DNA from: an uncultured Paracoccaceae bacterium
GTDB lineage: Bacteria; Pseudomonadota; Alphaproteobacteria; Rhodobacterales; Rhodobacteraceae
Reading direction: 5' to 3'
Length of the DNA: 64,000 bases
Assembly (NCBI GenBank): GCA_947496535.1
Contig: CANMDE010000001.1
Span: 1-64,000, forward strand
The notes beneath the pieces are model-generated. The model did not search any database. It had not been told where the DNA came from and saw only the letters and a program-made list of their open reading frames with translations. The stretch's first letter is position 1. Each line of letters starts with the position of its first letter. Position numbers and translations under genes: made by a program. Positions 44,268-53,414 of this stretch are shown piece after piece.

Positions 44268-44279
44268 TCAGCCCACAAA

Positions 44280-45095
44280 TTATTTCTGTGCCAGTCTCTC
44301 TTCTTTTTCACGTCGTGCGATTAGCCCGCGCGAAGCCAATGACGCGCTGATCACTCCAATCGTGACCAGCCCGATCATAATGGTCGACAACGCGTTGATC
44401 TCCGGACTGACACCAAGACGCACAGCACTGAATATCTTGATAGGCAGGGTCGTTGATGATGGCCCGGTCGTGAAGGACGCGATCACCAGGTCATCAAGCG
44501 AAAGGGTAAAGGCCAGCAGCCATCCCGAAATAACCGCAGGCGCAATAATCGGTAGGGTCACACTGAAAAACGCATCAAACGGTGTGCAGCCGAGATCAAG
44601 CGCTGCCTCTTCAAGCGACCGGTCAAAACTTGCAAGCCGCGACGACACAACGACGGAAACGTAGCACATCGAAAACGTCGTATGCGCGAGGATGATCGTC
44701 GTCGCCCCGCGATCCATCCCAATCGCAATAAAGAACAGCAATAGCGACAGACCCGTAATGACCTCCGGCATCACAAGCGGCGCGTAGATCATGCCCGAAA
44801 AAAGGGTCCGCCCAAGGAACCGGCCACTGCGTACCATGACATATGCCGCAATGGTTCCCAACACCGTGGCAAAGGTTGACGACCAGAACGCAACCTTCAG
44901 CGTAACCCATGCGGCATCAAGAAAAGCCTCGTTCTGGAACAGTTCACCGTACCATTTTGTTGAAAACCCGGCCCAAACCGTCACCAGCCGGGACTCGTTG
45001 AAGCTGAAGATGATTAGGATCAGCATCGGTAGATACAGGAATACAAAGCCAAAGGTCAGCGAGGTCGCGTTGAACCATGAAAAACGGCCGGTCAT
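44280..45095 (-). CDS. potI: Putrescine ABC permease PotI
   Basis: Inner-membrane permease of a spermidine/putrescine-type ABC importer, 271 residues with six helices. The ABC coupling loop, EEAALDLGCTPFDAFFSVTLPIIAP, matches the EAA motif. Its start overlaps potH by 4 bases. The block LPMLILIIFSFNESRLVTVWAGFS near the N-terminus is characteristic of PotC/PotI. Substrate follows from the operon: a periplasmic PotF-like binding protein and polyamine catabolic genes nearby. Confidence 0.92.
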   Translation of the reverse strand: MTGRFSWFNATSLTFGFVFLYLPMLILIIFSFNESRLVTVWAGFSTKWYGELFQNEAFLDAAWVTLKVAFWSSTFATVLGTIAAYVMVRSGRFLGRTLFSGMIYAPLVMPEVITGLSLLLFFIAIGMDRGATTIILAHTTFSMCYVSVVVSSRLASFDRSLEEAALDLGCTPFDAFFSVTLPIIAPAVISGWLLAFTLSLDDLVIASFTTGPSSTTLPIKIFSAVRLGVSPEINALSTIMIGLVTIGVISASLASRGLIARREKEERLAQK

Positions 45096-45991
45096 TGGTT
45101 GGCCTCTCTGTTTTTCTGCTCATTGCGCTGGAACAAGATGATTGGAATCACAAGAAGCAACAGCAGAATAATGGCGACCGCAGACGCCACCGGCCAATCG
45201 CGATTTGAGAAAAATTCGTCCCACAGCACCTTGCCGATCATGATCGTGTCGGAGCCGCCAAGAAGTGACGGGATGACAAATTCGCCCAAAGCGGGAATGA
45301 AAACGAGAAAACATCCGGCGATAACGCCGGGCTTTGATAGTGGCGCCGTCACCAGCCAAAAAGCTGAAAGGCGCGAACAACCCAAGTCCTCAGCGGCCTC
45401 TATCAAGGAGTCATCAAGCTTCTCCAGCGTCGCATAGATCGGCAGGATCATGAATGGCAGGTAGGTATAGACGATCCCAATATAGACAGCGATATCGGTG
45501 TTTAGGATCGTTAGTGGCGCACTCGTCAGCCCCGTCCACAGCAAGAACTGGTTCAGAAAGCCTTCCTGGCTCAATATCCCCATCCACGCATAGACCCGGA
45601 TCAAAAAACTGGTCCAGAACGGCAGGATCACCAGCATCATAAGGGTCGGACGCCAGTGGTTGGGGGCTTTCGCCATCCCATAGGCAATCGGATACCCAAC
45701 AATCAAAGTCAGCACGGTAGAAATAAGCGCGATCTTCAGGCTGGACAGATAGGCCAGAAAGTAAAGCCGGTCTTCGGCCAAAAATACGAAATTCTCAAAA
45801 TCAAGCTGGCTCAGATACTCCTTGAAACCAGCCCACCCGGTGCTGAGGTCCAGTATTGGAGTGTAAGGGGGGCGCGCAATCGCAATGTCAGAAAGTGAGA
45901 TTTTCAAAACGATCCCGAAGGGAACCAGAAACAAAATCACAAGCCAGCTGTAGGGAACGAATATCAGAATGAACCGGCGCAGTTTTGTCAT
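45092..45991 (-). CDS. potH: Putrescine ABC permease PotH
   Basis: Second permease, 299 residues, with six or seven membrane helices. The N-terminal segment RFILIFVPYSWLVILFLVPFGIVLKISLSD is typical of PotB/PotH. The coupling EAA loop is IEAAEDLGCSRLSAFWLVTAPLSKPG. It overlaps potI by 4 bases and lies 4 bases after potG. Pairs with PotI as a heterodimeric channel through the inner membrane. Confidence 0.92.
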   Translation of the reverse strand: MTKLRRFILIFVPYSWLVILFLVPFGIVLKISLSDIAIARPPYTPILDLSTGWAGFKEYLSQLDFENFVFLAEDRLYFLAYLSSLKIALISTVLTLIVGYPIAYGMAKAPNHWRPTLMMLVILPFWTSFLIRVYAWMGILSQEGFLNQFLLWTGLTSAPLTILNTDIAVYIGIVYTYLPFMILPIYATLEKLDDSLIEAAEDLGCSRLSAFWLVTAPLSKPGVIAGCFLVFIPALGEFVIPSLLGGSDTIMIGKVLWDEFFSNRDWPVASAVAIILLLLLVIPIILFQRNEQKNREANQ

Positions 45992-45995
45992 GTAA

Positions 45996-47138
45996 TCACC
46001 GGGTCAAAATGATACCGGCAGTGTCACTCCACCACAGCCAGACGGTATCTTCCCAGGTGAAACTACGGCGTGCGATGCGGCGACTGTTCGTGGCCTGCGC
46101 CTTGAAAACCTCGCCCGATGGCAGCTCCACATGATAAGTCGAGATATTGCCGAGATAGGCAATATCCAAAATCTTGCCCCGCACGCAGTTCGTCACATCC
46201 CTGGGACGCTCTGTCCCGATATTGATCTTTTCGGGGCGCACCGCGAAATGAACCTCCGTACCAGCGGGTGCAGGGTCCATCATACTGCCAACAATCGGCG
46301 TGCGGCCCTCCCCCCAATGCACGCTGGGTCGGCCCTGATCATCGTTATGCAGCTTGCCATGGACCAGATTCACATCGCCGATGAAATCAGCGACATAGAC
46401 GGCGTTTGGCGTCTCATAAATCCGGTCTGGCGTGTCGACCTGCACGATCCGACCTTCATCCATCACTGCGATGCGGGAAGCCACAGTCATGGCCTCTTCC
46501 TGATCGTGGGTAACAATGACAAAGGTTGTGCCGGTACGCTCCTGAATATCCATCAGTTCAAACTGCGTGTCGTTGCGCAGCTTTTTATCCAGCGCACCCA
46601 GCGGTTCGTCCAACAACAACAACTTCGGTGCTTTGGCGAGAGATCTGGCCAAAGCCACTCGCTGACGTTGGCCGCCTGAAATCTGATGCGGCTTGCGCTT
46701 GGCAAACTTCTCCAACCTGGTCAGACGAAGCATTTCATCTACCCGGGCTGGGATCTCGGTCTTCGGCATGGAAGAGCGTTTCAAACCAAAGGCGATGTTG
46801 TCATGGACGTTCAGATGCGGAAACAGGGCATATGACTGAAACATCATGTTCACAGCGCGCTGGTTAGGGGGAACCGCCGCGATATCCTTGTCATCCAGCA
46901 GGATCGTTCCCTCGCTCGGCGCTTCAAACCCTGCCAGCATCCGCATCAGGGTGGTCTTTCCGCAGCCCGATGGGCCGAGTAGCGCGAAAAACTCACGACT
47001 GTAGATATCAAGGGTCAGATCGTCGATGGCAGTGAAATCTCCAAAATGTTTGGAGACCGACTGAAAGCGGATGATCGGCTTTTCAGCCGGGTCATCCCAT
47101 GGGGCGAATACACCTTGCGGATGCTGTGTCTGGGCCAA
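45996..47138 (-). CDS. potG: Putrescine ABC ATP-binding protein PotG
   Basis: ATPase of the importer, 380 residues. Walker A is LLGPSGCGKTTLMRML (about 54-69), the signature is ISGGQRQRVALARSLA, Walker B is LLLLDEPLGALDKKLR, and the switch His is in VIVTHDQEEAM. The C-terminal TOBE-type domain (about 285-380) ends DTAGIILTR. It is separated from potF by 67 bases with a terminator-like hairpin, then drives potH and potI at tight spacing. Confidence 0.93.
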   Translation of the reverse strand: MAQTQHPQGVFAPWDDPAEKPIIRFQSVSKHFGDFTAIDDLTLDIYSREFFALLGPSGCGKTTLMRMLAGFEAPSEGTILLDDKDIAAVPPNQRAVNMMFQSYALFPHLNVHDNIAFGLKRSSMPKTEIPARVDEMLRLTRLEKFAKRKPHQISGGQRQRVALARSLAKAPKLLLLDEPLGALDKKLRNDTQFELMDIQERTGTTFVIVTHDQEEAMTVASRIAVMDEGRIVQVDTPDRIYETPNAVYVADFIGDVNLVHGKLHNDDQGRPSVHWGEGRTPIVGSMMDPAPAGTEVHFAVRPEKINIGTERPRDVTNCVRGKILDIAYLGNISTYHVELPSGEVFKAQATNSRRIARRSFTWEDTVWLWWSDTAGIILTR

Positions 47139-47161
47139 GCCGATGGCCTTTCTGCTCTATC

Positions 47162-47191
47162 AAAAAGCCCCACGCCGACAGGGCGTGGGGC
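47162..47191 (-). terminator. Intra-operon terminator after potF
   Basis: On the minus strand GCCCCACGCC-CTGTC-GGCGTGGGGC (47191-47167) has a long, near-perfect stem and is followed by TTTTT (47166-47162). Placed between potF and potG, it would reduce read-through and let the binding protein be made in excess over the membrane parts. Confidence 0.8.
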
Positions 47192-47205
47192 ACATTGGGT
47201 AAGGT

Positions 47206-48297
47206 TCAGTTGCCTGACTTTATCCGGGTCCAAAGCCGGGTCACTATCCGCTGTACGCCGGGCTCATAGGGTGAGACGGTGTAAAGGTTCTCCAGCGTGG
47301 CCTCATCGGGATAGATCGCTGTGTCGTCGATCACGTCTTCTTCCAAAAACTCCTGAGAGGCCAGATTGCCGTTGGCGTAGTACACATAGTTCGACGCTTG
47401 CGCCATGTTCTGCGCATCCATGATGAAATTCAGGAATGTGTGGGCCGCCTCAGGGTTCGGCGCATCCTCGGGGATCGCCATCTGGTCGAACCACATCAGC
47501 GCACCTTCTGAGGGAATGCTGTAGACAATTTCCACACCGTTTTCCGCTTCATCAGCGCGGTCACGAGCCTGCAGAATGTCGCCCGACCAGCCGAAGGCGA
47601 CACAGATGTCGCCATTCGCGAGGGCGTTGATGTACTCGGAACTGTGGAATTTGGTGATGTAAGGACGAACGGCGCTTAGAACAGGCTCCGCCATTTCGAC
47701 CACATCTGTATCCTGGCTGTCGGGGTCTTCGCCCAAATATGTCAAAGCAGCTGGGATGACCTCGGTTGGTGAGTCAATGAAGTAAACGCCACATCCCGCC
47801 AGTTTTTCCATGTTGGCTGGATCAAAGATCAACGACAACGAGTCGATGGGCGCGTCTTCACCCAGCGCCTCTGTTACCTTGCCCATATTCACGCCGATTC
47901 CAGTCGTACCCCACATATAGTTGATGGAGTAGTTGTTATCCGGATCGTACCGTGCTGTTCGGTCCTGAACCACGTTCCAAAGGTTCCCGATATTGGAAAG
48001 TTGGTCCTTGTCCAAAGGCTGAAAGGCACCGGCCGTGATTTGGCGTTGTAGGAAATCGCCGGTCGGAACCACAACATCATAACCAGAGCTGCCTGCCAGC
48101 ATTTTGGTTTCAAGCACTTCGTTGGAATCGAAGACATCGTAGATGAGCTCGATGCCGGTCTCTTCCTCAAACTTGGTCAGCAGATCTTCGTCAATATAGT
48201 CGGACCAGTTGTAGACGCGCACCTCATCGGCTGCAGCGGTGGTCGCCATCAGCGCAAGTCCGACGATGCTGCCTCCGGCAATGATAGATTTTTTCAT
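47206..48297 (-). CDS. potF: Putrescine-binding protein PotF
   Basis: Periplasmic solute-binding protein for putrescine, 363 residues, close to PotF in length. The signal peptide MKKSIIAGGSIVGLALMATTAAA ends near residue 23, then DEVRVYNWSDYIDEDLLTKF is the family N-terminus. NYMWGTTGIGVNMGKV and AFGWSGDILQARDRA are ligand-pocket regions. The start at 48297 is preferred: AGGGAAAA lies upstream, whereas the longer frame adds a non-signal stretch. It is divergent from the GntR gene across 161 bases that hold a perfect palindrome. Confidence 0.93.
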   Translation of the reverse strand: MKKSIIAGGSIVGLALMATTAAADEVRVYNWSDYIDEDLLTKFEEETGIELIYDVFDSNEVLETKMLAGSSGYDVVVPTGDFLQRQITAGAFQPLDKDQLSNIGNLWNVVQDRTARYDPDNNYSINYMWGTTGIGVNMGKVTEALGEDAPIDSLSLIFDPANMEKLAGCGVYFIDSPTEVIPAALTYLGEDPDSQDTDVVEMAEPVLSAVRPYITKFHSSEYINALANGDICVAFGWSGDILQARDRADEAENGVEIVYSIPSEGALMWFDQMAIPEDAPNPEAAHTFLNFIMDAQNMAQASNYVYYANGNLASQEFLEEDVIDDTAIYPDEATLENLYTVSPYEPGVQRIVTRLWTRIKSGN

Positions 48298-48341
48298 GAT
48301 GTTTTCCCTGTTGTTCTGTGAGTCGGGCTTTGCCCTTGGGA

Positions 48342-48359
48342 AAAATATGATCATATTTT
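48342..48359. promoter_or_regulatory. Perfect 18-base palindrome, likely operator
   Basis: AAAATATGATCATATTTT lies between divergent potF and the GntR gene, 45 bases from the potF start. Two-fold symmetry fits a dimeric regulator such as the adjacent GntR protein; no second copy was found near the catabolic operon. Confidence 0.55.
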
Positions 48360-48458
48360 GCATCAAGCACAATGTAGCCTTACGGTGTGGTCAGTGCCAC
48401 AGTGGGTTTTGTACCCTTTATTCCCTTTTATCGAACAATATTTAGGCTGGAAACATCA

Positions 48459-49139
48459 ATGATTGAATGTGACGATATTCCGACAAAGCTGCCAGCGCAT
48501 GAAATCGTTTACCGACAGATGCGTGAAATGGTGCTGTTCGGCCATCTCATTCCCGGCCAACCGGTGACGATACAAGGGCTCGTCGAAGAACTCGACTGCG
48601 GCATGACGCCAGTACGCGAGGCGTTGCGCCGCCTGACTGCCGAAGGTGCGCTCGTAGCGACTGCCAATCGCCGGGTCTGTGTTCCTGAACTCAATAGCGA
48701 TCAGCTTTCGCAACTTACCTTCGCCCGCAACAAGGTCGAACCAGAGCTGGCCATTCGCGCAGCCAAATTGATCACACCTGCCCAGATTGAAGAGTTGCAA
48801 AGCATTGATGATGCCTTGGATCAGGCCATTACGAACGAGGATGTCGCGGCCTACCTGCGGCTGAATTATCAATTTCACCGACATATTCATGAGGTCGCGA
48901 ATGCGGAAATCCTGTCGTCTGTTGCGCAGGCGCTCTGGCTGCGCATAGGTCCCTCATTGCGGATTGTTTGTGGCCAATACGGCACGCTCAATCTGCCCGA
49001 CAAACATCAAGAGACGATAGATGCAATGCGGGCCGGTGACGCCCGTGCGGCAGGCCGGGCGATCAGGGACGATGTAGAGCAGGGGCACGGACAACTTCGC
49101 CGCTCACTGCGACAGGATAATTTGATCAAATTTGCTTGA
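48459..49139 (+). CDS. GntR-family regulator (FadR subfamily)
   Basis: Transcriptional regulator, 226 residues. The N-terminal winged helix (about 10-75) has GQPVTIQGLVEELDCGMTPVREALRRL as its helix-turn-helix. The C-terminal FCD-type all-helical domain (about 90-215) has RLNYQFHRHIHEVANAE, whose His and Asp residues usually bind a metal and the effector. It is divergent from potF and 117 bases upstream of the putrescine catabolic genes, so it probably senses putrescine or a product. Start at 48459 gives the best family alignment; the ribosome site is weak. Confidence 0.87.
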   Translation: MIECDDIPTKLPAHEIVYRQMREMVLFGHLIPGQPVTIQGLVEELDCGMTPVREALRRLTAEGALVATANRRVCVPELNSDQLSQLTFARNKVEPELAIRAAKLITPAQIEELQSIDDALDQAITNEDVAAYLRLNYQFHRHIHEVANAEILSSVAQALWLRIGPSLRIVCGQYGTLNLPDKHQETIDAMRAGDARAAGRAIRDDVEQGHGQLRRSLRQDNLIKFA

Positions 49140-49256
49140 CGGCCCTCGTCACGAGCATATCCTGCAGCTGACGAAGACTTAGGGCGAATGATTGTCCAAA
49201 ACGAAGTGTCAGCGTTTCCAGGAAACGATCATCAGCCCCAGCAAAGGATGCTTGCC

Positions 49257-50654
49257 ATGAACGTCATCTCAAATCACATGCCAACTGCCGATTTGCAGGC
49301 ACTTGATGCATCCCACCATATGCATCCTTTCACGGCCGGGGCGGAGCTTGCCAAAAAAGGTGCGCGGGTCATTACGCGGGCAGATGGCGTCACGCTGACG
49401 GATTCCGACGGGAACAATATCCTCGATGCAATGTCGGGCCTTTGGTGCGTCAACATCGGCTACGGGCGTCACGAACTGGCCGATGCCGCCGCGCGTCAGA
49501 TGAAAGAACTTCCCTATTACAACACCTTCTTCCAAACGACCCACGTCCCGGCAATCGCGCTGGCGGCGAAACTTGCAGAACTTGCACCCCGCGATCTGAA
49601 CCACGTCTTCTACGCCTGTTCGGGATCAGAAGCGAACGATACCAACATCAGGCTCGCCCGGCACTACTGGTCGGCCAAAGGCAAGCCTGACAAAAAGATC
49701 ATAATCAGCCGCAAGAACGGCTATCACGGGTCGACAATGGGTGGTGCCAGCCTGGGCGGCATGGCACCAATGCACGCACAAGGCGGCTTACCGATCGCAG
49801 ACATTCACCACATCGACCAGCCAAACTGGTTCGTCGAAGGCGGCGAGATGTCCCCCGAAGAATTCGGCCTTGAACGCGCCCGTCAGCTGGAGAAAGCCAT
49901 ACATGACCTGGGCGAAGACAAGGTCGCGGCCTTCATTGCCGAACCGGTGCAAGGCGCGGGTGGGGTCATTGTGCCACCTGAAACCTACTGGCCCGAAATC
50001 CAGCGTATCTGTGATGCCCACGATATTCTGCTGATTGCGGACGAGGTTATTTGCGGGTTTGGACGTACCGGCAACTGGTTCGGTTCTGAAACCTATGACA
50101 TCCGTCCGCATATCATGACCATCGCCAAGGGGCTCAGCTCCGGCTACGCGCCCATCGGTGGTTCGCTGGTCTGTGATGAAGTGGCTAAAACCGTGAACGA
50201 CGCCGGGGACTTCAACCACGGCTACACCTATTCCGGCCACCCAGTGTCCTGTGCTGTGGCGCTCGAAAATCTGCGTATCATCGAGGAAGAGCAGATTGTC
50301 GAAAACGTCCGGGATAACACTGGTCCCTATCTTGCCGAAAAATGGCTCCAACTCGCAGATCACCCATTGATCGGGGAAGCGAAGATCGTCGGCATGATGG
50401 CCTCGGTGGCGATGACGCCCGACAAAGCGGCAAGAGCCGCTTTCGCCAGCGAAAAGGGAACCATCGGCATGCACTGCCGTAACCGCTGCTTTGCCAACAA
50501 TCTGATCATGCGTCACGTTGGCGACCGGATGATCATCGCGCCGCCGCTCACGATTACCACAGCGGATATCGACATCCTGATGGAAAGGGCGGTGAAGTCT
50601 CTGGACGAAACCTACGATTTGATCCGCAAGGAAGGTCTCTATAAAGCGGCCTGA
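49257..50654 (+). CDS. spuC: Putrescine-pyruvate aminotransferase, SpuC-like
   Basis: Class III PLP-dependent aminotransferase, 465 residues. It transfers the amino group of putrescine (or a similar diamine) to pyruvate, giving 4-aminobutanal. The pattern LDAMSGLWCVNIGYGRHEL, RKNGYHGSTMGGASLGGM, IADEVICGFGRTGNWFGS, and the PLP Lys in TIAKGLSSGYAPIGG closely follow Pseudomonas SpuC. Start at 49257 was taken because AAGGA is 8 bases before it. It is first in the catabolic operon; the oxidase gene follows after 2 bases. Other amine donors (taurine, beta-alanine) are possible. Confidence 0.88.
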   Translation: MNVISNHMPTADLQALDASHHMHPFTAGAELAKKGARVITRADGVTLTDSDGNNILDAMSGLWCVNIGYGRHELADAAARQMKELPYYNTFFQTTHVPAIALAAKLAELAPRDLNHVFYACSGSEANDTNIRLARHYWSAKGKPDKKIIISRKNGYHGSTMGGASLGGMAPMHAQGGLPIADIHHIDQPNWFVEGGEMSPEEFGLERARQLEKAIHDLGEDKVAAFIAEPVQGAGGVIVPPETYWPEIQRICDAHDILLIADEVICGFGRTGNWFGSETYDIRPHIMTIAKGLSSGYAPIGGSLVCDEVAKTVNDAGDFNHGYTYSGHPVSCAVALENLRIIEEEQIVENVRDNTGPYLAEKWLQLADHPLIGEAKIVGMMASVAMTPDKAARAAFASEKGTIGMHCRNRCFANNLIMRHVGDRMIIAPPLTITTADIDILMERAVKSLDETYDLIRKEGLYKAA

Positions 50655-50656
50655 TC

Positions 50657-51955
50657 ATGGATCTCCTATCCGCCAACGATAAGCAGGGGCAATATCCCCC
50701 GTCATACTATGCGGCGACAGCGAAGCCGCTTGATCCGTTCCCTGCGGTGGCCGGTACAATCACTTGCGATGTTTGCATCGTCGGCGGCGGATACTCCGGC
50801 CTCTCTGCCGGACTGCATCTGGCGCAACAGGGTTACGATGTTGTCCTTTTGGAAGCGCAGCGCGCCGGCTTTGGCGCATCTGGCCGGAACGGCGGCCAGG
50901 TCGGCATCGGTCAGCGGGTCGAGCAGGATGATCTGGAAACCATGGTCGGCAAGCCTAACGCCCGCGCGCTTTGGGACATTTCATTGGATTCGGTCCAACT
51001 CGTGCGCGACCTCATCACGGACCATCAGATTGATTGTGGTTTCAGTGACGGGATTATCCACGCCGATCACCGGGCGCGCTATGTGCCCGAAACCCACGCC
51101 TATGTCGAAAAACTACAACGTGACTACAACTACGATAAGATCGCCCCGCTTGACCGCGAAGAAATGCGGGAACATGTTGGCTCCCCTGCTTATCACGGCG
51201 GCGCTCTCGACATGGGCGGGGGTCATATCCACCCGCTTCGCTATGCGCTGGGCCTTGCCCGTGCCGCCGCTGCTGCTGGTGTGCGCATCTTCGAGCAATC
51301 GAAGGTCACGGAAGTCACCCACGCACCATGTCGAGTCACGACGGACGACGCCAAAATCAACGCCAGCCATATCATCCTTTGCTGCAACGGCTACCTTGGT
51401 GCGCTCGACAACCACGTCGCCAGCCGCGTGATGCCAATTAACAACTTCATCGTGGCGACCAAGCCGCTTTCCGATGACATGGCGCGCTCCCTCATCCGCG
51501 ACAACCAAGCCGTCGCCGACAGCAAGTTTGTCATCAACTACTTTCGCCTGTCCGACGATAACCGTATGCTCTTCGGCGGTGGCGAAAGCTACGGATACAA
51601 ATTTCCCAGCGATATCGCTGCTAAGGTTCGCAAGCCTATGGCGCAAATTTTTCCGCAACTGGCTGATGTCGAAATCGACTACGCTTGGGGCGGCACACTG
51701 GGTATCACAATGAACCGGATGCCACATTTCGAACGACTCGCTGGAAATGTCCTTAGCATTTCGGGCTATTCCGGCCACGGTGTGGCGATGGCGACGCTGG
51801 GCGGAAAACTCGCGGCAGAGGCCATCGCTGGGCAGGCTGAAAAATTTGACCTCATGGCATCCGTTCCCACGCAGGCCTTCCCCGGTGGTGCGGCTTTGCG
51901 TACACCGCTTCTAGTGCTTGCAATGATCTGGTTTTCGTTGCGAGATAAACTTTAA
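50657..51955 (+). CDS. puuB: FAD oxidoreductase, PuuB-like
   Basis: DAO-family flavoprotein, 432 residues, resembling gamma-glutamylputrescine oxidase. The dinucleotide motif is CIVGGGYSGLSAGLHLAQQG near 36-55, followed by AQRAGFGASGRNGGQVGIGQ. The C-terminal region has YAWGGTLGITMNRMPHFERL and SGYSGHGVAMATLGG. In the PuuABCD route this enzyme needs PuuA to make its glutamylated substrate; no puuA (glutamine-synthetase-like) or puuD is in the window. It may act directly on an amine here. A C-terminal hydrophobic run, RTPLLVLAMIWFSLRDKL, is present. Confidence 0.82.
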   Translation: MDLLSANDKQGQYPPSYYAATAKPLDPFPAVAGTITCDVCIVGGGYSGLSAGLHLAQQGYDVVLLEAQRAGFGASGRNGGQVGIGQRVEQDDLETMVGKPNARALWDISLDSVQLVRDLITDHQIDCGFSDGIIHADHRARYVPETHAYVEKLQRDYNYDKIAPLDREEMREHVGSPAYHGGALDMGGGHIHPLRYALGLARAAAAAGVRIFEQSKVTEVTHAPCRVTTDDAKINASHIILCCNGYLGALDNHVASRVMPINNFIVATKPLSDDMARSLIRDNQAVADSKFVINYFRLSDDNRMLFGGGESYGYKFPSDIAAKVRKPMAQIFPQLADVEIDYAWGGTLGITMNRMPHFERLAGNVLSISGYSGHGVAMATLGGKLAAEAIAGQAEKFDLMASVPTQAFPGGAALRTPLLVLAMIWFSLRDKL

Positions 51956-51977
51956 CAACCCTTGATCGGAGACCGCG

Positions 51978-53414
51978 ATGACCCTTCTCGACAAACGCCA
52001 GTTCTACATTGACGGCAAATGGGTTGATCCTGTCACCCCAAAGGACTTTCCGGTCATCAACCCCGCTACGGAAGAGGAATTCGCCGTCATTTCCATGGGC
52101 AGCGAAGAGGACGTAAACAAGGCTGTTGCAGCTGCCAAAGCCGCTTTCCCCAGCTATTCGAGCACAAGCAAGGACGAACGGATTGCCCTTCTCGAAAACA
52201 TCCGGGCGGTTTACGAGCGGCGCATTGACGAATTCGCGTCCTTGATTAGCCAAGAGATGGGGGCACCGGCCACGCTTGCCAAGAATGCGCAGGCTCCGGT
52301 CGGGGTAGGACATCTCGATGGAGTTCTGAACGCGCTGAAGGATATGGAATTCCGCGAAACGGCTGCCAATGGCGATACGATCCAGCGCGAACCCATCGGT
52401 GTTTGCGGACTGATCACCCCATGGAACTGGCCCATGAACCAAGTGGTTCTCAAGGTGGTGCCCGCACTTGCTGCGGGCTGCACCATGGTTCTCAAACCGT
52501 CAGAACTGACACCCCTCGACGCGATGCTCTACGCCGAAGTACTGGAAGAGGCGGGCGTGCCCAAGGGCGTGTTCAATCTGGTTAATGGCGATGGCCCCGT
52601 GGTCGGTGCGGCGCTGTCGCGGCACCCGGACGTGGCCATGATGTCTTTTACTGGTTCCACACGCGGCGGACGGGCCGTGTCGCAGGACGCAGCGATTAAT
52701 ATCAAACGGGTCACGCTGGAATTGGGCGGCAAGTCTCCCAACATTGTCTTTGCTGACGCCGATCTGGAAAAGGCAGTTACACGCGGCGCGCGGCATTGTT
52801 TCCAAAACACCGGTCAGTCCTGCAATGCGCCAACCCGAATGCTTGTCGAACGCTCCGCCTATGATCAAGCTGTCGAAATTGCAACGAAAGTGGCTCAGGG
52901 CCAAGCCGTAGGCGACCCTAGCGAGGAAGGTAAGCATATCGGCCCGTTAGCCAGCCAGATGCAATTCGACCGGGTGCAATCCATGATCCAGACAGGCATG
53001 GATGAAGGCGCTGAACTTGTCGCGGGCGGCCCGGGTAAGCCAGATGGCTTTGACAAAGGCTACTACGTCAAACCCACCGTTTTCGCGGGTGTCAGCAACG
53101 ACATGCAGATCGCTCAGGAGGAAATCTTCGGACCCGTCCTGTCCATCATTCCCTTCGAAAATGAAGACCAAGCGGTCGAGATTGCCAATGACACCCCTTA
53201 CGGCTTGGCCGCACAAATCCAAACCAGTGATTTGGAAAAGGCAGACCGCGTGGCGTCTCGTCTCCGCGCTGGAATGGTACATATCAACGGTGTCGACATG
53301 AATTGGGGCAGCCCGTTCGGGGGCTACAAAATGTCCGGCGTTGGTCGCGAAGGCGGGGCCTTCGGGATTGAGGATTACCTCGAAGTCAAAGCAATCTCGA
53401 AACCTAAAAGCTGA
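51978..53414 (+). CDS. Aldehyde dehydrogenase
   Basis: NAD(P)-dependent aldehyde dehydrogenase, 478 residues. Catalytic Cys near 282 is in FQNTGQSCNAPTRM, and the general-base Glu near 248 is in VTLELGGKSPNIVF. The cofactor loop is SFTGSTRGG. The oxyanion segment is ITPWNWPMNQ. By position it should oxidise 4-aminobutanal or a glutamylated form to GABA, third step of the operon, 22 bases after the oxidase. The exact aldehyde is inferred. Its last 11 bases overlap the convergent outer-membrane protein gene. Confidence 0.92.
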   Translation: MTLLDKRQFYIDGKWVDPVTPKDFPVINPATEEEFAVISMGSEEDVNKAVAAAKAAFPSYSSTSKDERIALLENIRAVYERRIDEFASLISQEMGAPATLAKNAQAPVGVGHLDGVLNALKDMEFRETAANGDTIQREPIGVCGLITPWNWPMNQVVLKVVPALAAGCTMVLKPSELTPLDAMLYAEVLEEAGVPKGVFNLVNGDGPVVGAALSRHPDVAMMSFTGSTRGGRAVSQDAAINIKRVTLELGGKSPNIVFADADLEKAVTRGARHCFQNTGQSCNAPTRMLVERSAYDQAVEIATKVAQGQAVGDPSEEGKHIGPLASQMQFDRVQSMIQTGMDEGAELVAGGPGKPDGFDKGYYVKPTVFAGVSNDMQIAQEEIFGPVLSIIPFENEDQAVEIANDTPYGLAAQIQTSDLEKADRVASRLRAGMVHINGVDMNWGSPFGGYKMSGVGREGGAFGIEDYLEVKAISKPKS

